Source: Dirofilaria immitis (lineage: Eukaryota > Nematoda > Chromadorea > Rhabditida > Onchocercidae). Taken from it: a DNA stretch of 64,000 nucleotides. The DNA lies in assembly GCA_024305405.1 (NCBI GenBank), contig JAKNDB010000087.1:6698501-6762500 (forward strand), given 5' to 3'. The notes beneath the pieces are model-generated. The model searched no databases. It was given only the letters and a program-made list of their open reading frames with translations, and was not told the DNA's origin. Shown here piece by piece: positions 13,201 through 24,584 of this stretch. The first letter of the stretch is position 1. Each line of letters opens with the position of its first letter. The translations under genes and the position numbers were made by a program.

Positions 13201-16200
13201 CTCAGTGCACTTCGCTGCGCTGCAAAACATACTATTACAAATGGTTTTCTGTCGACATTATTCAAAATAAAACTCTAATGCTCAATTTTTAGCAGTCTAT
13301 TCTCAGATTAAATAAAGTAATTTTACATTTAAACATGAATTATGATACCAAATATTCTTCTAATCTTTTTTAAATAATTATGTTGTGGTTATAATAAATT
13401 AAACTCAGAAGCTCTATGTAAACCTCATACGTAGTTTTCAAAAATTATGAATCATTCCTAAAGCATAAAAAATAAAATATTTATTTATAATAGAAATAAT
13501 AATCCTTGAATAATACAAATTCTATTACTATCAAGTCAAAAGTAAAAAGTTGTAGCAGACTTGTTAGCTGAGCATCTAAGGTAACGGCGCGACCATCCTC
13601 ATCAGTGATCATGCCTTTCGCTAATGCTTCCATTTTATTCCGTGCACGTTTTAATGCTTCTTCTGCTTCTTTGCCACGCTTTTCTTCACCACCAATTTCA
13701 GTTTCAAGCTTACTCAATTCTCGGCATTTCTTTTCTAGTTCATTCTTATCCTGCAGAAACAACTCCCATCTGATACGATTGACTTGTTCAATAATAAAAA
13801 AATTCTTTTGATGTTGCTTTATACACTACAAAGTTACTGAGCGCAGAAATATTTTATACTAGTCTTAATGATATAATACTATTTATTGATTTATCACCTT
13901 CGACCAAAATATTCCTGATATCAAAAGATTTCCTTTTATCTATTTTATCGAAAATTCTAACCGACTGAATACTTTTCATTTTGCGATTAATAGCAGTCTT
14001 TGTTTCTTTCTCTTTATCACGCATAGCATCTCGATCAGCCTCTGCTGCTGTTAGTGCTGCCATCTTACTTTTAATGCGATCTTCAATTTCCTTTTTTCTC
14101 GGCCAGTTTTCTAAGAAAAGATAATTCTTAATTCGCTGAATTTCGGAGAAAGTTTTTTAAAATGAAGCTATGCTGATTTACTCAAACGATTCAAAAAAAT
14201 TTGGCACATTTTAGATATGTGAAAACCATCTCAAACAAAAACCGATATTTATGAAAAGTTCATGAACTTGTTCCGTTTACCATGAATGAATCCTCTGAAA
14301 TTTTCTACATTCGCCAGAATCTGGAGCAAAAAACTTACATTATTTTTGTTATCTTCAAGTTCTTTAAGACGAAGTTCTTTCCGATCCAACTCTTCCTTTG
14401 CTTTATAAATGAGATTGTCTACTTCACGAATCTGATTTTTCACGTTAGCTATATCATCTTGCAATGCACGACTATGGGTCTAAAAGTGCTGATATAGCTT
14501 AGTAATAAATAACAGAAAGTTGCTATATTCCTTTTGAAAAAGTATTTTAGAAAAGTGAGAATCCTCGAAGCATATTTTGCCAATCTATTCGCTTATTTTC
14601 CATTTAGATTTATTTTTTTCACAAATTTAGGATTCCTCCTTGCTAATATGTGCAATCATTACTCACCAGTGAGCTCAAGAAATCAAATGCAACGAGTTTT
14701 CGTTGAAGCGCTTCCAGCTCTCGGCCAATTTTCTGATATTCAAGAAAATTACTACGATCTCGTTTCAGCTTCTCTACTTGTGGAAGGATGTCTTCCTCCA
14801 TCAACTGAAAATCAAATTTTTTCAAAGACATTCCAAAAGTGTAATCTGTCAAAAATATTAAATTCAAAAAAAAATCTCGCTTCTTAAAGTAAATTTTATT
14901 GGCATAAAACACAAATTGTATTTTTTGCAATAAATTGAACTTTTCGTGATCATTTTTGAGATATTTAACTAATTTATATAAAGCATAAAAGATGAATTCA
15001 AAGCAGACTGGCTCTCAAAAACAATACTTGTTTGATTTCAGCCATTTTGCCTTCCTTTTTTCTATTGTACGAACAGCGCTTTGCTTTTTTGCCTCATACA
15101 TTCGCGTTCCTGCCGCTTCTTCGATCATTCCTACTATCTAAAATATTATGCATAATGAATGAGCACCGATTTGTTACCTAATTATGATTATTAAAAATTA
15201 ATTTAATATAAAAAAAGAGCATATAACAATAAAAGAGCTCAAAAAAGCTTATATTTTTATCTCAGATAACGGAGATCCAGATTTCTATTTTCCTTATAGA
15301 AATCAAAGTTAATCAGAACTATAAAGAAAACAATCGACAAGGAACAATAAATCACAAATCATTTATAATAATTTCTTTAATTACTAGAATAAAATCAATA
15401 AGCAGTTCGAACCTCCATTGGTTTCATATTAAGAACTTTCGTGATACGTCCTTGCATGATTAAAAAATGTGGATTGTTTACATTTAAACCAACTGTCCGA
15501 AACATATCCGCAACTCTGCTATTTGTCGCTGCAGCTCCATTGATCGTATATGTATTTCGACCATTTATTACTATCTAAACTGCTTCTAATTACAAGAAAA
15601 ACTCAATACAACTTATAATTATCAAATCCAAAGTAACCCAAATATTAATGACTTTTGTAGATTCCAAGAAAGATTAGGAAGCAAACGAAAAAAATAAACA
15701 ATTTGAGTAATTGAAAAATTGTAAACAGACAGATTTTGAGAGCAAGTTACATATTCTAATTATTTTTATCTTTCAAATTTATTCTCTCTCAAAAAAAGAT
15801 CTGAAGAATAAATGTGCTTCTAATTTTATATCTTGATACTTTACGTGCCAAGATAAAAATCGACTCTTTGATTCACTAAATATTTAAAAAAGACATTTTA
15901 ACATTATTTTTGCTCCCAATACTATGGTATTGGTAATCCTAGAAAGTTTGTAAATATTAAGAAAGTTCTTATGCTTCTATAAAATTACCGTCCAGCAAGG
16001 CTGATTATATTTTTGGAGTAATTTAACAACAAAAATCTGATTTGAATCCAGGAACAATTTGATAAGCAAAAATGAAGTTAATCCATTCTATGACTGAGGA
16101 TCAAAAGTTTACATATCATCACAAAGAAAATTTCAAAACAATGTCTATTTGAACATTTTCTGAAATGAACCTGCCGTCGAACAATAATTTCATCATATTT

Positions 16201-16807
16201 GTCAAAGCCAACAGGTCGATTGGAAGTGTCTGTGTTATCGAATGTAATTGTTACCGTAGCTTTACTTACACCAGCTTGACCTTGCTTATAGACAAGATCC
16301 GAAAGTTGCGCGGCACGTACCTGCAATAACATATGCATTCGAATTTCGTATATGACTTAAATAAATCTTATAAGTCTCTTGTTCATTAACTATACAAATT
16401 GATAAATAATTCATCCATTTTCTAAATTCGTTTATAACGAATTTAGAAAATGAACTTTCATTTTCAATTTAAAATGAAATTCACTTTCATGATGAACAGA
16501 AAATACCGTTAACACATTAGAATATCTAATTTTTAGTAGCTCGCTTGCAATTTTATTTTTGTTATTTTCTAATGCCGATTGCGTGTCTCATTTGGTGGAC
16601 CAAGATTAAAATAACATTTGGCTTTACGGAGATCCGAACCTGACTTAAATTGGAAATACCAAGGACAAAACAAATAGCATCCAGAATATTCGATTTACCC
16701 GAACCATTCAAACCTGTGATTGCATTAAACTGTGCATCGAAACCATTAATGATTTGTCGTTGGGCATATGATTTGAAGCCATCTATTTCGATCCGTTTTA
16801 TGCGCAT
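4277..16807 (-). CDS. SMC2: SMC2, condensin ATPase subunit (26 exons)
   Basis: Core ATPase of condensin, which compacts mitotic chromosomes; C. elegans counterpart MIX-1. Exons: 16807-16640, 16320-16171, 15574-15413, 15137-15028, 14804-14667, 14479-14339, 14110-13962, 13750-13561, 13219-13165, 12993-12875, 12660-12542, 12274-12136, 11379-11233, 10302-10180, 9540-9459, 9251-9150, 8003-7819, 7436-7327, 6988-6882, 6767-6641, 6400-6207, 6109-5909, 5714-5589, 5389-5243, 4936-4782, 4492-4277. With six single-base corrections the product is about 1221 aa, the normal SMC2 length. Walker A GLNGSGKS is at residues 32-39, then coiled coil, a hinge ([23 protein letters not shown]), second coiled coil, signature LSGGQ near 1096 and Walker [12 protein letters not shown]. 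All ATPase residues are present. Frame breaks sit at 15056-15061, 14092-14097, 12959-12965, 7345-7350, 6378-6383 and 5372-5376. The acceptor before 8003 is weak. A 3' splice site at 16810, two bases before ATG, suggests trans-splicing. Confidence 0.95.
10401..10715 (+). CDS. possible antisense ORF inside SMC2 intron 13 (104 codons)
   Basis: An ATG-initiated open frame of 104 codons lies on the strand opposite SMC2, entirely inside the intron between SMC2 exons at 11233 and 10302, one of the larger SMC2 introns. The middle reads as a balanced hydrophilic protein ([19 protein letters not shown], then [19 protein letters not shown]). It is A-rich, and the host intron lacks the T-rich sense bias of its neighbours. 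No domain is recognised. A second plus-strand frame over the same bases is also open for about 60 codons, so chance openness from base composition is a real alternative. It could be a nested gene, a captured fragment or noise. Confidence 0.25.
   Translation: MTQKNKLRNNKIVCKDIFSVNAINNLSEPKEPIVSPIQELLIKLINLQNIRFTTELNDARWDRQFNIVEQLSLEQGSIKLYTGIKKFDDTIVYYCILSYSISFS
16416..16452. repeat. perfect 15-bp inverted repeat in SMC2 intron 1
   Basis: Arms 16416-16430 (CATTTTCTAAATTCG) and 16438-16452 are exact reverse complements around a 7-base AT loop. It lies in the first intron of SMC2 and could fold as a hairpin in either strand's RNA. No known family recognised. Confidence 0.85.
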
Positions 16808-16809
16808 TC

Positions 16810-19800
16810 CTACAATGATTTTTATTATTTATTATATCAATATTAATGTATCTAATTCACTTTGTTCAATTACCTTCTCCTTTTCTTCCACATAGCCTCA
16901 CTTATAGTGTTTTTATTTTCCTCCATTATTCTTCTATCTTTCCCTACTCGTGTATCCCGTTGCTTAGTTTCAGTTACATTTATTCCTAATTTCTTTTAGC
17001 AAGGCGTACGTTTTAAATTTGGCAAGAACCGATTTATGCAGTGATAACATTCAACAGAAACACATCGAACGCAATGATAACATCCAACAGAACAATATCT
17101 GAAACACGAAAGCACTTTCTCCTCCAAATCATGTTCGCGCTCTTCAACCAAATGAAAACGTTAAATACGACCAAGTTTACAAGCGTGTTTAAAGCCACTA
17201 GTTAGATTTTATTGGTAAAGTCGTGCAGGATACTTGACGGAGCATAACCCTTCTGTAGGATAATGCTTACTCACTTCTTCTTCCGGGAAATCCCTGAACA
17301 TGTATGGAAATTTTTAGTTTTTATCTGTGCGAAAAAAGGATTCAAATCGATAGATTGATCATCAGCGTCATATGTTATAGCGTTATTTCTCCATTTTTCC
17401 TCATTTATAGCTAAAGCAATATTTCATATTTTGAATAAAGACAAATCATGAATCTTCCTAAGCGTATTTATAGATGCAGCACAACGATAGTCTCTTTCTG
17501 TCCAGTCCATCACTGTTCATTTGGCCTGATAACTGACTCATTGCGAATATGCAATCTGTTCATATTATTCGTATCAGTTAGCTTCTTATCGAGTTATTCG
17601 TTACCATATTCTTGATTAATTATTTCTTACTTTCTCGATCTGTTTTTATGTCTTAGCGTAAAATTCAGAATATGTTATTATGTGAAGTTCCTTCTTATTT
17701 TCGACTATCGCCTTGTTTTTTCACATTTCAAGAACTGTTTATTATTAATTTTCTGCTTATCTGAGTTTGCTGAATTGGTATTTAAGAAGTGAATTTTTCT
17801 GTCTTAACCTTTTTTACAAAGTTATTTGTCGTAGTATTTACAAGAACACATCGTTGTGGATCAATTCGAAATGATTACTCAATGCATGTATTTGTATAAC
17901 TGAGAAAATAATGAGTTATATATTTTTTCTAAATTATTTAATAATATGTGTGACCAATAAAAGATTTCCATCATCATTTAGTGATTGATTTATAAATAAA
18001 TTTATAAAAAAATTGATGATAAAATATGATAAATGGCCGCAATCGACAGCAGAAAAATAAATGGTAAGGGCGTGAATGAATGAACTGATATTCGGTAATT
18101 GTGAATGCAGCTGCCACGTATTTTTAAAAATTATGTATATATTATAGACTTAGGTTAATGTGAACTTTTCAGACTGCTAATAATAATCATAAGTCAGAGA
18201 GAATATAACAATAGCTACTTTAGAGAAGCCATTACTAAGCGTGAATTAATATCTGTTCAATCACGGTTCTTCAGGATATTTGATCGTTATTACTCTTTTT
18301 GTTTTTGTTTAAAAACGTATGTAGGGTATGCAAACAATGCCTTTTGATAAGTTTACAACTGATAATGCTTTTTGAAATAGATGTTTCTTTCCTTAACTTT
18401 CCTGTCCACGCAACAAACAGTACGATTGGAGTGTAAATGAAGCTTCTTCAATAATTATTTTATAAGGTACAATAAAAGATTATAAAACAAGTGAAAGAAT
18501 ATATCAAAAATATAATAAATTATTGATGGTGCAATATTAATTGATGCTGTAGGAATGCAAAAATAATATCATGCTAAATTGATACAACTGATGATTAATT
18601 ACATTTCTATATCATTTCATAATTTAATGTAAACTTTCATTTTCTTGTAAAAATTTTTCAATTTTTGTTTGCCTCTATGTTATGATAGATGAAATGAATT
18701 AATTATTCGTTCAGAATAAGCAACTGCAAACTCCCTCATGAACAATTGAATGAAGAATGCATGTAGTAGTAAGTACAAACAGATTTGCGACATATAAAAT
18801 CCTACAAAAAGCAACAAAAAGATTATGTGACAGTAAGTCAGAAAGTAGAAAGAACAAGAAAGCAAGAACATGGTAACACAGTAGAGGTGAGGTATGTATG
18901 GTAGGTATCTAATTATTCCAGCCATTTAAAATATTTTGATAGTGCTATATAGTAATATAAAGATCGACAGTATGACTTTTGTATTTTAGTAAATGTTGCT
19001 ATATATCACAAGTTTTTCTGAGTTTAGGGCAAAGTACGCAGAACAAGTCACATATCGTGCAATAATTTGTTTCAGAATCCGATTTCTATTCGACGTTGCA
19101 ACATCTAATTTTGAAAGCAAGATGAAATAAATTACTTGAAAATAGTTATCCCGGAAATAGGTTATAATTCGTTCAAATTTGACATGAAAAACCGCTTCAA
19201 ATATAAATGAATTGTGAGTAGTTTATTAATATGTTATAATCTATAAAAATTATTACTGACAATAACTGTATGGAATCAAGGTATTGGAACTCTAAATTCT
19301 ACTCAATCTTGAAAGTGCGCTAATTGAAGTTTTGTATTATTGCGCATTTTTAGTTCGAAGGAGACAAATAAATATCAATTAAACGCACAAGGAAAAACTG
19401 AATTTACAGCAGAGATCCCACGCATCCGAATTTACAAAATGTGGTTAAGTAATGTCAACGTTCTGAATTTTATTTAAATTAATTATTGCAAAAATCTTTA
19501 TATCTATTAAAATAATTTTGCATTAATTATCTTGCCTTATTTTATTGAGAAAATACAAATATAAGCAATAATCATTTTCTACCGAATGTAATCCTCATCG
19601 AAAAGAAAGCTACTGAAAATTTATCAGTGGGTCAATTTTCTGACGAACTTGTTTCCGGTTTTTTCATTAAATCTATGTGCATTCTTCTGCATCGGGTCAC
19701 TGAGAAATATTTGGCACAAACAATATTAATAATTTTCTTTTCTTGCGATTCAACCGCTAACATATTAGAAATCGTATATTTGAGGAGAATCAAACATTTC

Positions 19801-19840
19801 TGCATATATATACATATACATAAGATAAATCTATCAAAAG
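16810..19840. other. spacer between SMC2 and ETFB, no gene supported
   Basis: About 3 kb between the SMC2 start and the ETFB stop, both on the minus strand. It must contain the SMC2 promoter and the ETFB 3' end. I see no exon with splice signals and conserved protein. An 18-base near-direct repeat (core TGATAACAT, one mismatch) is present at 17042-17059 and 17075-17092. A hydrophobic 81-codon minus-strand frame at 18680-18925 has the low-complexity character of AT-rich noise. Confidence 0.5.
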
Positions 19841-21872
19841 TTACAACACGCTCATCTCTTTCAGTTTCACAATAAGTGATGGTACATCTTCAACAAAACC
19901 ACCGGATTTCCTTTTTGGAGGTTCCGCAACCTGAATAAAAGTTAGAGAATTTCTTATGGTAAAATAAAGATTGCAGTTAATATTGGACAGATCGGTAATA
20001 CTGACAATTTTTTACATCCGTCATCAAAAGATGGCTCAAAGTTTTAAATGGAAATTTTCTAAATAAAAAAAATTAGAAATTAGAGAACCTCAAGAATCTG
20101 TGTTTGCTGAGTGACCTGAATACCATAATCGACAGGTTTTTTCTTTTCTAAAGGCTTATTTTTTGCTTTCATGATATTTGGTAACGTAGCATATCTGGGT
20201 TCATTCAACCTTAGATCAGCACTTATCACGGCTGGTATTTTGACCCGTATCGATTCTCGACCTCCATCTACTTCGCTGAAATATTTAAATTTAATACAAA
20301 ATTATTGGAATTTCAACACAGGAATTTATAGAAAATGACACTGGGGAGGCTGCCTGATTTTAAATGTGATATCACAAAGTCAAATTTGGCTCTTCTGCAT
20401 TAGTGATTTGCTTCTAGAATCGATCACTATTAATCACATAGAAACATCTTTCCATAGAATAAATTTTGTATTGTTAATTCCGTATGGTTGTTGTTATTGT
20501 TTTACCTTCATTGCTGGATATTAATTTCTTATTCCTTGATTTGTGCTGATTATATTCACATAATAAAATGGAAAAGAAACAAAAATTTTTTTTTATTAAT
20601 TCCAAATCAACACAAAACGGTTTGTCCCACAAAATCAAGACTGTAGATATTCCGCCTATCTCAATTCCAAGAAAATTGTTCCCGCCATTACATCTCTTCT
20701 TTTTAAATTAGTCTTTAAGGGTAATGAAGTAATAAAATTAATAAAAATTAGACCACAAGTCCTTTACACAATGATTTATAACCGAAAATCTGAATCTATT
20801 TTCAAACATAAATGGTTCAAAAAGTAAGAGTGTTTTTATAACAAAGTCTAGTTCACGAAAATCATCATCAGTTATGGTTATAAATTAACGTATGAACAAA
20901 TAAACATGAAACTTACCGTGTAACAATGAATGTTTTGTTACTTTCTTGTTCAACTAGACTAGCATACATTGCTTGGGGCCAGTTTAATAGACCAGCAAGA
21001 AGCTGAGCTGTTTGTCCGTAATCATCGTCAATCGCTTGTTTTCCAAGAAATATCAAATCTGGCTTCTCAGCTTCAGCTACTCTTTTAAGTAGCTAAATCA
21101 TGATTACTAATTACTCGCTATTCTTATTTGATATGAAAATTCAAACTTCTGTTAAATAAGGAATAAATATTTCTGACCCTTTCCTTCCTGTTTATTATCT
21201 CTCCTTCATATTTATTTTTCAAATTGAGTTCTTAGTTTCTAGTAATTTCGATATCACGATTTCAAGATTCTTTGCGTAAATCTTGTTTTGTATTTTCTCT
21301 TTGTCTTATGAATGAAAATTTATTAACTTTGGCGACAAGCAATGGTTCAATATTTTCAACTATGGCTTCTTCTACTTCAACATGTATGGCTCTGTCTGCA
21401 CCTTTCGCTAATGCTGTACGCAACATTTCCTGAAATGTTCTGTATCTGGAAATTTATTTTAATTTAAAGCTCAAAATCGAATTTGCTTTCCTGCGGCCGT
21501 ATGAAGTTATTAAGTGTCTAAGTACTAAATGATTTGTTGAGACAAGGCAATAAAACTTCAAAATTCTCGGAAATAAAAATTAAAAGGAAATTAGCGTTCA
21601 TAGTCTTCAAAAATTTGGATTAAATAATTAAAATTCGAATAAAATAGCTAAATAAGAGAATAAACCTGTGATTTGAAGGGTCCAAGTGATATAGCCACAA
21701 CTTCTTTAACAATTTGCTTTTCTTTTAAACGAACAGCTTCTTCCAAGGCAATTTCATCGAAAGGATTTATCGAATGTTGCACATTTTCTTTGATAACACC
21801 TGTTTTGTCTAATTTTACCCTCACTTTAATCGAATAATCAATTACTCTTTTAACAGCTACCAACGCTCGCAT
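19841..21872 (-). CDS. ETFB: electron transfer flavoprotein subunit beta (5 exons)
   Basis: Beta subunit of the mitochondrial matrix ETF heterodimer, which passes electrons from acyl-CoA and other dehydrogenases to ETF-ubiquinone oxidoreductase. Exons 21872-21666, 21429-21328, 21092-20917, 20275-20089 and 19930-19841 join in frame without correction to 253 aa, matching the family length (about 255). The N-terminus [20 protein letters not shown], the central [19 protein letters not shown] and the recognition loop [19 protein letters not shown], which anchors partner dehydrogenases, are all clear. The C-terminus ends [14 protein letters not shown]. As usual for ETFB there is no cleavable N-terminal presequence. 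An acceptor-like TATTTAG lies about 15 bases before the ATG. The gene is divergent from the TMEM203 locus, with about 0.9 kb between start codons. Unlike most neighbours it has no frame break. Confidence 0.97.
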
Positions 21873-22357
21873 TGCTTTCGTAATACTAAATATATTAGAA
21901 TGTGATTTATATTTTTAAAATTGTCAGTATTGAACGATGTTTCAGAAATTCTAATTTCAGAACTTAATTCCGAAGAATTTGTTATGCTTATTTTTGTAAT
22001 AAAAAACTATTCTGCAAATTTTAATCTTATGATATCAGTTCCATTTTGATTGGAAATATCAAAAAAATAAATAAATAAATAAGTGGCTGCAAAGTACTTT
22101 TATTCTTATTTTTTCATTACCTATGTGACACATTACAAATTAAATCGCATAGTATATGAATAAATATATACAAAAATGAAAAGAAAAACCTCCCAAACAA
22201 TTAATTGCAAAGAAAAGAATGCGTGAATAAGCCGACCAGGAATATGATACATAAGGGTTTAGGGTACAAAGTCCGCCACGGGTCCACAATGCCACTGCAC
22301 AATTTCAATCCTTGAACGCATCTCATATTTAAGGTAACAAATTAAATTTGACCTTAA
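21873..22357. promoter_or_regulatory. shared upstream region of ETFB and the TMEM203 locus
   Basis: Non-coding sequence between divergently transcribed genes, presumed to hold both promoters. No specific factor site can be named. A TATAAAA lies slightly downstream at 22441-22447 on the plus strand, about 375 bases before the TMEM203 start codon, and could be a core promoter element for the plus-strand unit. The pyrimidine-rich tract at 22359-22400 lies between. Confidence 0.35.
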
Positions 22358-22675
22358 TGCTCTCCCTCTTCTCTCACTCTCTTTCCTTTACGTGCTTACT
22401 CACTCCGTTTATCGCAAGTCGTACGAAAACCGAATGGGTCTATAAAAAGGGAACCTGCTTTTGAAAGTTGGATTAGAAATTGCAGGGTTGAAGTTGTTCT
22501 CCAACTGTGTCTCATTGCTATTGGATTTGTTTGGTGGTACAGAAGTATTCACCATGATCCCTTGGACTTGCCGTGCGATGAATTCAGCACTATTAATATT
22601 CGATCGCAGGATAAGCTCACTCGTATTAGGTCAAATTTTTTTGCCCATTTCTGGCTGGCGGATTTGTTCTCATGA
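22358..22675 (+). CDS. coding-like open frame, unknown small membrane protein, possibly first gene of an operon
   Basis: A frame of 105 codons without in-frame ATG is open from just after a TAA at 22355 to TGA at 22673-22675. Its second half, from an acceptor-like ATTGCAG ending at 22485, looks like real protein: one hydrophobic segment (VVLQLCLIAIGFVWWY) followed by a polar tail rich in Asp, Arg and Ser. There is a faint resemblance to the second membrane segment and tail of EMC5/MMGT1, but I cannot find the first segment in a compatible frame, so I do not assign it. The stop lies 134 bases before the TMEM203 splice acceptor, a typical nematode intercistronic distance. It could also be TMEM203 5' leader with a fortuitous frame. 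Confidence 0.3.
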   Translation, partial: CSPSSLTLFPLRAYSLRLSQVVRKPNGSIKREPAFESWIRNCRVEVVLQLCLIAIGFVWWYRSIHHDPLDLPCDEFSTINIRSQDKLTRIRSNFFAHFWLADLFS

Positions 22676-22819
22676 ATTAAATTTCTCGTGTGGATATCCT
22701 CAGTACCTACCGGTTATATAAGTTGTTCCCTACAATAGATGATATTATCGCGTTGGTATAAGGACGATATTGTCTGAGAAGTCAGGAAGGATTCTGTACT
22801 GCAATTCAGAAATCATCTT

Positions 22820-23951
22820 ATGCTTACCGTAAGTGAATGTATACGCTGGACGAGTGTTACGATTTTTGAAATTTGGCTACATGCTATTGGACTACTTGTT
22901 TTTTCTGTTCTTGTTGTAAGTGTTTTCCAGTAATCTCCCGAATACAAAAAATTTAAAAAATGTGAGTATCCAACTCATAACAAAGAACTTCAACTTAAAA
23001 TTTTAGGAGCGGAGAAGAGTAAGCCGTGGCTCTTGTGTTTGAGATTAAGGAGAAAAATCATAGATAAAATGATTTAAGACCTGCTGTAATATAAATGATG
23101 TCGATAAATAGATTCATCGATTGATCAAGCTTTTTGCTGGTGATCTCTCAATCTTTTATAATGCATAATAATTACTACCTTGTTGTGTCGTGGCGTTTTA
23201 AAGTGATTTTATATATATATGCAGGTGGTGAAAACTGAGGTTTATTCGGCTCTGACCTATTGGGATGTGTTTACACCATTATTTATCGTCACTGTACTCA
23301 ACTTGTATTTCTTGTTTATTGTTCTCGTAAGAGCAGTAGTAGAAGAAAAACAATGCAAGGATCCCATTTTAAAGTATTTTTTATTCTGTTTTTTTTCTTT
23401 CTTTTTATTCTCTTTTTCTTTTTCTTTTTTTTTACATTTGCCTAATCCGTTTTATTTTCCCGAAGCATATTCTGAAGTTTGCTGGATTTATTTGATCCGC
23501 TGCGAGATTATTAACAAAAATAAAGACGATATGCGATATCATGACGCACTGGAATCCAATAGTTACCTTCAAGAGAAGAAATCTTACTTGCTTAAAACAT
23601 GCTTATTTTTCGCCCTGAAATCTCTGTAGATACTTTAGATGAAAAGCTTATATTCATTCATGTTTATATGGGAAATAGAAATTTTCCTGTCATTAATGTT
23701 TTCAAAATTTATCCCGTTTGAATGAATCCAAATCATTTTGATGAGCTATGGAAGTATATGGATGATTTCAGGCATGCATTTAGCTGGTTAAGACTTGTTA
23801 TGATCGGGATCTTTGAAGCGCTATTGTGTTACAAAGTGAACGGTGACTTAGAAGATGGACAGGTTGCAGTTCAGTCTTCATACGGCATCGTTTTTTACCT
23901 CTATGGGTATTGATGGCTGCACTATGTTTTCAAGCAATTCGTTTGCTATGA
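22820..23951 (+). CDS. TMEM203: TMEM203 homologue, ER multi-pass membrane protein (3 exons)
   Basis: Exons 22820-22915, 23225-23373 and 23772-23951, phases 0 and 2. With one base added the product is 141 aa (human 136). The match runs end to end: FEIWLHAIGLLVFSVLV against human FEIFVHLLALLVFSVLL, SALTYWDVFTPLFI against PGLSWWNVFVPFFA, and FEALLCYKV against FEMLLCQKL. Four hydrophobic segments are visible. In vertebrates the protein sits in the ER and affects calcium stores and STING-linked signalling; the nematode role is unknown. The third exon breaks at the T6 run 23891-23896: as given, translation stops at 23913, while T7 restores PLWVLMAALCFQAIRLL to the stop at 23949-23951. A 3' splice acceptor (GCAATTCAG) ends at 22809, ten bases before the ATG, so the message is probably trans-spliced. 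Confidence 0.85.
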
Positions 23952-24022
23952 AGATGCATTTATTTTCGATTTCCATGAATGACAACTAGTTATCGTTCTA
24001 GTATATAATATTATAGTTGGAA

Positions 24023-24028
24023 AATAAA
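24023..24028 (+). terminator. polyadenylation signal, TMEM203
   Basis: AATAAA 72 bases after the TMEM203 stop, the first canonical hexamer downstream on the coding strand. Confidence 0.6.
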
Positions 24029-24584
24029 TTAAAATGTTAGTTGTCTCAGAGAGATGGATATTCGGGAATTCTGATATTTGTATCTACAGTTTTATTACAA
24101 CTGTCTAAACTACCAAACAACTGCACCGTCAGATCACTCATTTCGACTTCAAACATTGATATGAGTGTTCGTATTTCTAGTGACATCACTTTATCAGATT
24201 TTTCATTTGTCACAAGTAAGTTTTCCTACCCAAATCTGCCCTTGATTTAACCACCCAATCTTTTTTGCGATGTATAATTGATTCTAGAAATATGTTCCAT
24301 CACAATGATTCTTAGTACGAAAATAAAATTCTATCTTCATTTGTCGTTATATGTTACTGCACATTAAAATTAGAACTATTGCGCTGTGCGAAACTGTATT
24401 CTGGTTTACAATCGTTACAGGCAATATGTGTCAAAAGTTTTTGTGAGCAAGGACCAATATCAAATTTTCTAACAAGCAAAACTTTGGAAATTGAACTGGT
24501 CATCAATTTTTTCCCAAACTGATAGTGAATGTTTCTCAAACAAGTTTTTGTTAAATCCGAAAGCAAAGCGGGAATGAGATAAAT

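Noticed and set aside
4277..16807. SMC2 as a pseudogene
   Set aside because: All ATPase motifs and 26 splice sites are intact and the only defects are one-base homopolymer length differences, which fits sequence error.
18680..18925. 81-codon hydrophobic minus-strand frame
   Set aside because: Low-complexity hydrophobic frame in AT-rich spacer without recognisable family.
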